NCBI GenBank assembly: GCA_041595875.1 | Contig: JBFHJN010000114.1 | Location: 1 to 5,379 of the forward strand | Direction: 5' to 3' | DNA from: UBA2279 sp041595875 | Lineage (GTDB): Bacteria; Actinomycetota; Coriobacteriia; Anaerosomatales; Anaerosomataceae | Length of the DNA: 5,379 nucleotides | Shown here: positions 1 to 5,155 of the stretch, one piece after another | How the letters are laid out: each line of letters starts with the position of its first letter | How positions within the stretch are numbered: the stretch's first letter is position 1 | Made by a program: the position numbers and the translations under genes | The notes under the pieces: model-generated | The model's database searches: none | Told to the model about the DNA's origin: nothing | The model's input: only the letters and a program-made list of their open reading frames with translations

Positions 1-3000
1 GCAACCAAGGGCTGGCGCTGGGAGACCAGCGGCGGCGCGTCTGGAGTATACGTTCCCAGTGTCCAGGACGATGCCTCTGATCCTATGTATCTCAGGACAC
101 GTCTGCCCGAGGCCGCTGGATTCGTACTTGCCAAGGGCGAGACCGGCTACATCTACTTCGAGGGTCACCTTGCCATCACGCCTTACTGGCAGCTTCAGGA
201 TCCGCCACGACTAGGTGCATCCGGATATCCGGGTTCCAGCGCGCAGGCTCGTCTTGTGGCGTGGAACGATGCCAATATCGGCGATCGCACCGTGCCGTTC
301 CCCGTCGGTCGTCAAACCATGCCAAAAGGTAGCATCTGCGGCTTGAAGTTCGCCGATCTTGATGGCGATGGGCGGATGGATGCCGGCGAAGGGCCTCTCG
401 GCGGATGGGAGTTCCATCTTGAGTACAAAGAGTCCCCGTTCGGGTTTGTTCTCACGGCCACTTCGGCTTCCGATGGCAGCTTCTCGTTCACGAATCTGCC
501 CCCGGGGACCTATGAGCTTACCGAGGTCGCCAAGGACGGTTGGGTGAGCACGAATCTGCCCAAGACCATTGAGGTCGAGGGTTCGAAGGTCGGTCCGGTT
601 TACGTGGGCAATCAGCCTCGCGTGGTCACCAAGACGTGGGCGCTGGAGCTTTCCGATGCGATGCCGATGGCTGACTCCTACTTCGTGCGCTACGTCATGG
701 GCGACGGGTCCCACGACCTGGTTCTCCAGATGCACGATGGTGCCTACAAGGCCCACATGGACGTCATGTGGGGGGCGACCATCACCAGCTGGCAGTTCTT
801 CGCCATGATGGGGTCCGAGGAGATCCCACTCAGCGGCGTCATGGGTCCTGCCGAGCGGATGGTGGAGTCGCGCACCAACAGCCACTTGTTCACGCCGGGT
901 GTCATAGGCGGGTACAAGTGGATCAGCACCGCCGCCGCCCAGATCCCGGGCGTTGGCTGGACTATCGAACTCTATCGTGATGGCGTGCTCTATGACACGG
1001 CTGTCACGGGCGACGACGGGATGTATGAGTTCTCAGGCCTGTTGCCTGGTTCCTACACCCTCAAAGAAGTCGCGCAAGACGAGTACATGAAGATCATCCC
1101 TGTAGGAGACTGGCTGGGTCCGTTCGTGGTTGTGAACGGCTCGGTGTTCATGGAGGGTACCAGCTTCACGAACGCCCCTCGGCCCACAGGTATCACGGTC
1201 ACGAAGACCGCTGAACCCGGGATGGTTCATGTTGGCGACATGATCACCTACACGATCGACGTCACCAATTCCGGTCATGTCGCGGTGAGTCTGATGAGCG
1301 TCACCGATCCCATGTTCGAGGGCGGAGCGAATCTACTGGCGGCACCGGTTGTCCTTGCCGCAGGTGAGTCGCTTTCCGACAAGGGGCTTGAGATCATCAA
1401 GATGATGGCCGCGCCTGATGCCGACATGGTCTCCAATACAGCCATGGCATCCGGCATGACCTTGTTCGGACCGGTCAGTGACGATGACGATGCGACAGTG
1501 GAGATCTTGCGTCCCGATATCGAGGTGACCAAGGTCGTCGTACCCGATAGCGTCCTTGATTCCGGTCTGGTCACCTACTACGTGACCGTTACCAACACCG
1601 GTAACACAGAGCTCACCATCGATGTGACGGACTACATCGACGCCATCGTCCATAAGGTCCTCGATCCAGCACTCGTGTTGGGTCCGGGCGAGCACATGGA
1701 CTACGAGTGGACCGAGACCGTCACCATGCCTGTTGAGGACACGGTTGTTGCTACCGGTGTCGATGAGCTTGGTGGCGAGAAGGGCACCGTGATGGCCGAA
1801 GCTTCGGCGATGGTGGCCGTGGACGTCACGAAGACCTTCACGCTTACACTGTTCGAAGCCATGCCCATGGCCGACTCGTTCTTCGTTCGGTACATGGTCG
1901 GTGACGATACAGTCGATCTTTCACTGCTACCCGGAGCCGATGAGTACACGGCTTCCGTGGTCATGCCCTACGGCACGGTCATCTCCACGTGGCAGTTCTT
2001 CGCCATGATGGGTGAAGAAGAGATCCCGCTGACCGACGTGATGGGCCCCGAGACCCTTCGTGGTCCTATGGTCAACGAGTACGACTTCGTTCCTGGCCGT
2101 ATCTCAGGCATGAAATACGATGACCTGGACGCCAGCGGCATGATGACCGAAGGCGAAGACGGGATGTCGGGCTGGACCATCGAGCTCTACCGTGATGGCG
2201 TGTTGTACGACACCGCGATCACCGGTGACGATGGAGAGTATGAGTTCACCGGCCTGTTGCCGGGGACCTACACGCTCATGGAAGTCCAGCAGCCCGGCTG
2301 GGAGATGACAGAGTCTCCTGACGAGATCTTGGTAGGCGAGGAGACCGACGTCACCGACGCTTACTTTGGCAACCATCACATAGACATCACCAAGACGTTC
2401 AGTCTGATCTACCCCGACGCTCCTGCAGGCGTGGAGTTCTTCGTCCTGTACGAGATCGCCGAGGGTGGTCAGTTCGAGGTCGGTCTTGATGGTGATGGTC
2501 CGTTCATGGGTTCGGATGAGATCCCTTGGGGTTCCACCATCGCAACAGTGTGGTGGATGGCCAGCTTCGACGGTCATGACATCGTGCTCGGCATCGAGGA
2601 GCCCGATGAGATGCTCACCGAGGATCTTCTGAACGAATTCACCTACGGCGCTTCTGTGAGTGGTTTCAAGTTCGATGACATCGACGGCAACGGGATATGG
2701 GATGAGCCCGATGAGACCGGCCTCGAGGGCTGGACTATCGGCCTGTACAGGCTTGGACTCCCCAATGACCTGCTTGCTGCGCTGCCTGCGCCTGCGCTCG
2801 GCTATGAGCTCTATGCGCAGACGATCACAGCCGCGGATGGTTCCTACAGCTTCATGGGCCTGCTGCCCGGCACGTACTATCTTGCCGAGGACCAGCAGGA
2901 CGGTTGGGTGATGACCGTCTCGCCTGGAGGAACCTTCGTTATCACGAACGGTGTCGCGCTTACGGACCTGAACTTCGGTAACCAGGAGCCGCCACTTCCG

Positions 3001-3462
3001 TTCACGGATACCGAACTTGAGAAGACGGCGGATAAGACGACCGCTTCCGCTGGCGATCTGGTGACCTACACCCTGACGTACCGGAACATCGGAGATGGGA
3101 TCATCGATCAAGGTGTGACTATCACCGACGACTACGATGAGCGGTACATGGTGCCGCAGGACATCGCTGGTGCGGTAGACGATGGGGATACCCTCGTCTG
3201 GGTGGACAACGTTCCGCTCGGTCCCGGCGACGAGCGCACTATCACCTACACGATGCGTATCGACTCAGATCTGCCGGATAGCGTGGACGAGATCGTCAAC
3301 GTCGCGATCATCGATCCCGGCTTCCACGAAGCTTCGTGGACGGTCACGGTCGGCGAGCCCTTCCTGCCGTTCACCGGAGCCACTATCGCGCTGCTTGCCC
3401 TGTTTGCAGCCGGTGCGCTCCTGATCGGCGTCGCGCTGCGCGTGAAGGCACACAGCGTCTGA
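1..3462 (+). CDS. Large modular LPFTG-anchored surface protein (SdrD_B/DUF11 modules), 5' end missing
   Basis: Probable wall-anchored adhesin or stalk protein. The frame is open from base 1, so the ATG at 85 is internal and the true start lies upstream; 1153 residues are visible. Module order (bases): unrecognised N-terminal part (1-327); SdrD_B-like 1 (328-612, with DLDGDGRMD calcium-type loop); repeat module A1 (628-900); SdrD_B-like 2 (901-1188); DUF11-like 1 (1189-1509) and 2 (1510-1824); A2 (1828-2097); SdrD_B-like 3 (2098-2373); A3 (2389-2649); SdrD_B-like 4 (2650-2982, DIDGNGIWD loop); DUF11-like 3 (3007-3354); sorting signal (3364-3462). The SdrD_B modules show the typical DG.Y.F.GLLPGTY.L.E pattern; DUF11 modules show TKTA...GD.(I/V)TYT(I/L)...N.G. 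Such modules are common in Gram-positive stalk-like surface proteins; the ligand is unknown. It converges on the zincin gene and lies near a sortase gene. It is unusually rich in methionine. The TGA stop is followed by a strong hairpin. Confidence 0.93.
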   Translation, partial: ATKGWRWETSGGASGVYVPSVQDDASDPMYLRTRLPEAAGFVLAKGETGYIYFEGHLAITPYWQLQDPPRLGASGYPGSSAQARLVAWNDANIGDRTVPFPVGRQTMPKGSICGLKFADLDGDGRMDAGEGPLGGWEFHLEYKESPFGFVLTATSASDGSFSFTNLPPGTYELTEVAKDGWVSTNLPKTIEVEGSKVGPVYVGNQPRVVTKTWALELSDAMPMADSYFVRYVMGDGSHDLVLQMHDGAYKAHMDVMWGATITSWQFFAMMGSEEIPLSGVMGPAERMVESRTNSHLFTPGVIGGYKWISTAAAQIPGVGWTIELYRDGVLYDTAVTGDDGMYEFSGLLPGSYTLKEVAQDEYMKIIPVGDWLGPFVVVNGSVFMEGTSFTNAPRPTGITVTKTAEPGMVHVGDMITYTIDVTNSGHVAVSLMSVTDPMFEGGANLLAAPVVLAAGESLSDKGLEIIKMMAAPDADMVSNTAMASGMTLFGPVSDDDDATVEILRPDIEVTKVVVPDSVLDSGLVTYYVTVTNTGNTELTIDVTDYIDAIVHKVLDPALVLGPGEHMDYEWTETVTMPVEDTVVATGVDELGGEKGTVMAEASAMVAVDVTKTFTLTLFEAMPMADSFFVRYMVGDDTVDLSLLPGADEYTASVVMPYGTVISTWQFFAMMGEEEIPLTDVMGPETLRGPMVNEYDFVPGRISGMKYDDLDASGMMTEGEDGMSGWTIELYRDGVLYDTAITGDDGEYEFTGLLPGTYTLMEVQQPGWEMTESPDEILVGEETDVTDAYFGNHHIDITKTFSLIYPDAPAGVEFFVLYEIAEGGQFEVGLDGDGPFMGSDEIPWGSTIATVWWMASFDGHDIVLGIEEPDEMLTEDLLNEFTYGASVSGFKFDDIDGNGIWDEPDETGLEGWTIGLYRLGLPNDLLAALPAPALGYELYAQTITAADGSYSFMGLLPGTYYLAEDQQDGWVMTVSPGGTFVITNGVALTDLNFGNQEPPLPFTDTELEKTADKTTASAGDLVTYTLTYRNIGDGIIDQGVTITDDYDERYMVPQDIAGAVDDGDTLVWVDNVPLGPGDERTITYTMRIDSDLPDSVDEIVNVAIIDPGFHEASWTVTVGEPFLPFTGATIALLALFAAGALLIGVALRVKAHSV
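628..900 (+). repeat. Surface-protein repeat module A1 (~91 residues, family not recognised)
   Basis: First of three copies of a module within the surface protein. It begins TKTWALEL and contains AMPMADSYFVRY, an ITSWQFFAMMG core and EEIPLSGVMGP. It sits directly before an SdrD_B-like module. It is probably a beta-rich domain, but I do not recognise the family. The strongest shared DNA block, which encodes WQFFAMMG, is at 790-812 here and 1990-2012 in copy A2, exactly 1200 bases apart. Confidence 0.75.
1828..2097 (+). repeat. Surface-protein repeat module A2
   Basis: Second copy of the module: TKTFTLTL, AMPMADSFFVRYM, ISTWQFFAMMG, EEIPLTDVMGPE. It is highly similar to A1. The similarity continues into the following SdrD_B-like module, where GWTIELYRDGVLYDTA is identical in both copies. 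The duplicated unit was therefore A plus SdrD_B (about 628-1188 and 1828-2373), with the two DUF11 modules lying between the copies. Confidence 0.75.
2389..2649 (+). repeat. Surface-protein repeat module A3 (diverged copy)
   Basis: Third, diverged copy: it starts TKTFSLIYPDAPAG, keeps EFFVLYEI and a WGSTIATVWWMASF core in the place of ITSWQFFAMM, and is again followed directly by an SdrD_B-like module. The shared start, the central G(T/S).I.(S/T).W pattern and the position before SdrD_B support common origin. Similarity to A1 and A2 is much lower than between those two. Confidence 0.6.
3364..3462 (+). other. C-terminal LPFTG cell-wall sorting signal
   Basis: The last 33 residues form a complete tripartite sortase signal: LPFTG (3364-3378), a hydrophobic stretch of about 20 residues rich in Ala, Leu and Ile (ATIALLALFAAGALLIGVAL), and a short basic tail RVKAHSV. 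In the known mechanism sortase cuts between Thr and Gly and attaches the protein to the cell envelope. The sortase encoded at 4461-5147 is the obvious candidate enzyme. Confidence 0.93.
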
Positions 3463-3483
3463 TCCCCCAGCGCTGTTGTGCGT

Positions 3484-3519
3484 GAGAAGGGACCGCTCAG
3501 CGGTCCCTTCTCTCATTCT
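3484..3519 (+). terminator. Probable terminator of the surface-protein gene
   Basis: A perfect 12-bp stem (3484-3495 with 3501-3512) closes a 5-base loop CTCAG, beginning 22 bases after the stop codon. The tail after the stem (tcattct) is only moderately T-rich. Position and stem strength argue for transcription termination. Because the arms contain AGAAGGG/CCCTTCT, the hairpin is close to symmetric and could act on either strand. Confidence 0.75.
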
Positions 3520-3533
3520 GTGCCGGAAGACTA

Positions 3534-3564
3534 CTAGACCCCGGGGAGGGAGTCCGGGGTCTAG
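3534..3564 (-). terminator. Probable terminator of the minus-strand zincin gene
   Basis: A perfect 11-bp GC-rich stem, CTAGACCCCGG (3534-3544) with CCGGGGTCTAG (3554-3564), around a 9-base purine-rich loop. It lies 21 bases beyond the stop codon of the minus-strand gene. On the minus strand the following bases are tagtcttccg, with no real T-run, so efficiency as an intrinsic terminator is uncertain. Confidence 0.6.
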
Positions 3565-3585
3565 CTGATGAGGATCTGAGTCGGT

Positions 3586-4158
3586 CTAGAGGGCCGGGAT
3601 GTTCTCGCCCCAGTCGATGACGCCGTTGTCGCGCCAGTCGATGATGTGCCCAACCTCGTGCTTGATGATCGTAGTGAGGCTAGCGGTGTGTGTCGGGCTG
3701 ATCACGATCTTGCCGCTCTTGTAGTAGCACACGGCCTGGTAGTTGTTGGGTGTGGCTCCGATGGTCACGGTGGAGCCCTTGAGTATCGGGTAGCGTGAAA
3801 TCCATCCGGCAAGGATCGACTGCGCCTGGGCAAGCTCACTGGAGCTGCTGGAGCTGCTGGTGGTCGCGGAACGAGTGGCGGCTTTCTGGGTCTTGGTCGA
3901 GCTGCTGGAGGTGGCGGCCTGGGTCACTATCTTGGTGGCGGTCTTGGGGAGCGGCTCCGTCTGGATGACGACGGTCTGCTCGGCGGCCACCTTCACTGTG
4001 GATTCGGAGGCCACGCCCAGTCGGGTCCTGATCGATGACCACTCGACTGCGGATGCGTTGGCCGCACTGCCCAGCACGCCAAGCGCCACGGCGCCTGCAA
4101 CGAGGGTCGTTGCGAGTCCGATGCTGATCGCTCGCGTGCGGTTCTTCGTGCTCTTCAT
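3586..4158 (-). CDS. Small secreted HEVGH zincin-like protein under c-di-GMP riboswitch control
   Basis: A 190-residue exported protein, probably a small zinc metallopeptidase. Residues 1-37 form a signal peptide: basic MKSTKNRTR, a hydrophobic core, and ANASA as the likely signal peptidase I site. Residues 38-82 are of unknown fold; 83-107 are a Ser/Thr-rich linker with a run of seven Ser; the C-terminal domain spans about 108-190. Its motif H167-E-V-G-H171 is the zincin HExxH signature (two zinc ligands plus general-base Glu). A third ligand could be Asp177, at the metzincin spacing (HExxHxxxxxD), or Glu185 in DWGEN, at gluzincin-like spacing; neither is proven. The protein ends only 19 residues after the motif. 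The single Cys is residue 144. The start is supported by AAGGGG 9 bases upstream. It faces the LPFTG protein convergently and has a GEMM-I riboswitch in its leader, suggesting c-di-GMP-controlled processing of surface proteins, by analogy with C. difficile PPEP-1. Substrate and activity are inferred. Confidence 0.88.
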   Translation of the reverse strand: MKSTKNRTRAISIGLATTLVAGAVALGVLGSAANASAVEWSSIRTRLGVASESTVKVAAEQTVVIQTEPLPKTATKIVTQAATSSSSTKTQKAATRSATTSSSSSSSELAQAQSILAGWISRYPILKGSTVTIGATPNNYQAVCYYKSGKIVISPTHTASLTTIIKHEVGHIIDWRDNGVIDWGENIPAL

Positions 4159-4167
4159 GGTAGATCG

Positions 4168-4173
4168 CCCCTT
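4168..4173 (-). promoter_or_regulatory. Ribosome binding site of the zincin gene
   Basis: On the minus strand AAGGGG lies 9 bases before the ATG at 4158. It directly follows the GTTCAAC arm (4175-4181) of the leader fold, so ribosome access could change with leader structure. Confidence 0.65.
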
Positions 4174-4250
4174 AGTTGAACTCCGCGCACATCGACCCGG
4201 CTCCCCTGCGAAGGACGCGCAATGGACCGGGTCGAGTTCACGTGTTTCAA
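4174..4250 (-). promoter_or_regulatory. Structured expression platform between the riboswitch and the zincin start
   Basis: Between aptamer and ribosome binding site the minus-strand leader has a perfect 8-bp stem CGACCCGG/CCGGGTCG (4227-4234 with 4193-4200), extendable by TGAACT/AGTTCA (4235-4240 with 4177-4182). A mutually exclusive pairing is possible between GTTGAA, just after the aptamer (4246-4251), and TTCAAC, just before the ribosome binding site (4175-4180). No T-run follows the stem, so control of translation is more likely than an intrinsic terminator. The direction of switching (on or off) cannot be read from the sequence. Confidence 0.5.
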
Positions 4251-4345
4251 CCTCGGCAGTCTGGCAGTCGTAGGAGACCTTCTGTCTCCGGTAGACCCAT
4301 GACTTTGCGGAGCCGTCTTTCGGCGGCGGTGCCTTTTTCGGGGCG
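4250..4345 (-). ncRNA. Cyclic-di-GMP-I (GEMM-I) riboswitch aptamer
   Basis: Read on the minus strand, the elements occur in the family order. GGCA (4330-4333) starts the core; GCCGCC-GAAA-GACGGC (4312-4327) forms a stem with a GAAA tetraloop and one C-A mismatch; the conserved CGCAAAG follows (4303-4309); then a second helix, AGTCATGGGTCTA pairing back to GACTGCCAGACT, capped by a perfect 6-bp hairpin GGAGAC/GTCTCC (4273-4289); and finally the CTGCCG closing strand (4254-4259). GNRA tetraloop, GCAAAG junction and GGCA/TGCC closure are hallmarks of the class that binds c-di-GMP. The G before CA in GGCA appears to correspond to the ligand-contacting G20 of the Vc2 aptamer, which favours c-di-GMP over the cGAMP-selective variants. 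It lies in the leader of the zincin gene, about 90 bases before its ATG. The outer boundaries are approximate. Confidence 0.87.
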
Positions 4346-4446
4346 GTACCGATGTTCGCTTGTCAAATCGCCGTACACTGTGAGTATCGGCACTCTACAT
4401 CAGGTGCTTTATGGTCTTTGTGATGACGGGCACACTCCGGAGGCAT
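4334..4446. promoter_or_regulatory. Divergent promoter region for the zincin leader and the sortase gene
   Basis: This stretch separates the riboswitch from the sortase ribosome binding site and must hold both promoters unless transcription starts further away. Weak candidates: TACACT (4374-4379) or TTGTCA (4360-4365) with TATCGG (4385-4390, 19-base spacing) on the plus strand; a perfect TTGACA (4361-4366) on the minus strand, but with no good -10 box at 16-18 bases. None of these is convincing. No repeat or further gene is seen here. Confidence 0.3.
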
Positions 4447-4454
4447 GGAGGGAG
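4447..4454 (+). promoter_or_regulatory. Ribosome binding site deciding the sortase start
   Basis: GGAGGGAG lies 6 bases before the ATG at 4461. No comparable site precedes the earlier in-frame starts (ATG 4176, GTG 4380, GTG 4404), so it fixes the start at 4461; a GTG at 4458 is a near-equivalent alternative. Confidence 0.75.
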
Positions 4455-4460
4455 CGGGTG

Positions 4461-5147
4461 ATGAGGGACAGACGGCGCGATGCGATGCACGTCATCAGCA
4501 ATGTGTTCTTCGGGATCGCGCTCGGTCTTGCGGCCTACTACTCCCTGACGAGCGGTATCGGATGGCTTGAACAGCGCGAACTCGATGACGCTGCGGCCCC
4601 TCTGGGCGCCGTGGGTGCACCGTCGCCGGATGACTACCTGAGACCGCCCTCCCGGCAAGACCCCGTTCTGGACTTCGACGGATGGGAGGATGAGGACCGG
4701 GCGTACTGGGAGTCTCTCGAGAACGGGGGCGTCTTCGGCAGGATCATCATCGATGACATCGATGTGGACGCGATCGTGGTCAAAGGCACGACCCGCTCAG
4801 CGTTGCAGAAAGGCCCCGGCTGGATCGAGTGGACGTCTCTTCCCGGGCCGGAGGGCACGTGTGGGATCGCTGGACACCGGACCACCTACCTTGCGCCGTT
4901 CAGACGAATCGATGAGCTGTCCGACGGTGATATCATCGAGTTCTACTCACCGTACCGGTTGTATCGCTACGAGGTGGAGGAGTCCGTTTCCGTGACTCCG
5001 GACCGCTCTGACGTTTTGGATGCCGTCGACTACCCGCGACTGGGTCTGTCCGCATGTCATCCGCCTTACAGTGCGCGCTACAGGCTCGTCGTGCTTGCCA
5101 GACTTATAGAGGTGCGGCGATTCACCGAGACACCCGATTCGCTCTAG
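4461..5147 (+). CDS. Class E-type sortase (transpeptidase)
   Basis: A 228-residue membrane-bound cysteine transpeptidase that joins sorting-signal proteins to the cell envelope. It has a short basic cytoplasmic N-terminus (MRDRRRDA), one membrane segment (about 11-30), an Asp/Pro-rich extracellular linker (about 40-80) and a sortase beta-barrel domain (about 90-215). Catalytic residues visible are His139 in AGHRTTYLAPF, Cys199 in LSACHPPY, and Arg208 in SARYRLVV, nine residues after the Cys. AGHRTTY.APF.RIDEL and CHP..SAR.RL are typical of actinobacterial class E sortases. The cysteine motif is LSACHP, where TLTTCHP is more usual. The start is chosen by its ribosome binding site; a longer reading from 4176 would overlap the riboswitch on the opposite strand. 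It lies divergent to the zincin gene and 8 bases before an epimerase gene. Its likely substrate is the LPFTG protein, although class E enzymes are usually linked to LAXTG motifs. Confidence 0.93.
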   Translation: MRDRRRDAMHVISNVFFGIALGLAAYYSLTSGIGWLEQRELDDAAAPLGAVGAPSPDDYLRPPSRQDPVLDFDGWEDEDRAYWESLENGGVFGRIIIDDIDVDAIVVKGTTRSALQKGPGWIEWTSLPGPEGTCGIAGHRTTYLAPFRRIDELSDGDIIEFYSPYRLYRYEVEESVSVTPDRSDVLDAVDYPRLGLSACHPPYSARYRLVVLARLIEVRRFTETPDSL

Positions 5148-5152
5148 GAGGG
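5146..5152 (+). promoter_or_regulatory. Ribosome binding site of the epimerase gene, overlapping the sortase stop
   Basis: AGGAGGG shares its first two bases with the sortase TAG stop and ends 3 bases before the ATG at 5156. The tight arrangement suggests co-transcription and possible translational coupling. Confidence 0.8.
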
Positions 5153-5155
5153 CCC

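Noticed and set aside
211..885. Open frame of 224 codons on the minus strand
   Set aside because: It lies antisense to the surface protein, with His/Arg-rich low-complexity translation and no family features; a shadow frame.
2104..3111. Long open frame of 335 codons on the minus strand
   Set aside because: It is antisense to conserved SdrD_B modules of the surface protein and has no recognisable domain; long shadow frames are expected opposite GC-rich genes.
3534..3669. Possible frameshift truncating the zincin C-terminus
   Set aside because: After the TAG stop only about 20 bases remain before a strong hairpin, and no downstream frame shows a continuation of the peptidase domain, so the short C-terminus seems genuine.
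3833..3912. Repeated gctgctggagctgctgg-type sequence as a possible regulatory or mobile repeat
   Set aside because: It is explained by AGC/TCC serine codons of the Ser-rich linker in the minus-strand gene.
4193..4234. Intrinsic terminator after the riboswitch aptamer
   Set aside because: The CGACCCGG/CCGGGTCG stem has a 26-base loop and no T-run on the minus strand, so it is described as part of a likely translational platform instead.
3860..4273. Plus-strand open frame of 137 codons opposite the zincin gene
   Set aside because: The minus-strand frame has a signal peptide, linker, HEVGH motif and ribosome binding site; this one has none and overlaps the riboswitch.
4176..4460. Extension of the sortase reading frame to an ATG at 4176
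   Set aside because: It has no ribosome binding site, adds a basic low-complexity N-terminus before the membrane segment, and would run antisense through the whole riboswitch. The ATG at 4461 has GGAGGGAG at ideal spacing.
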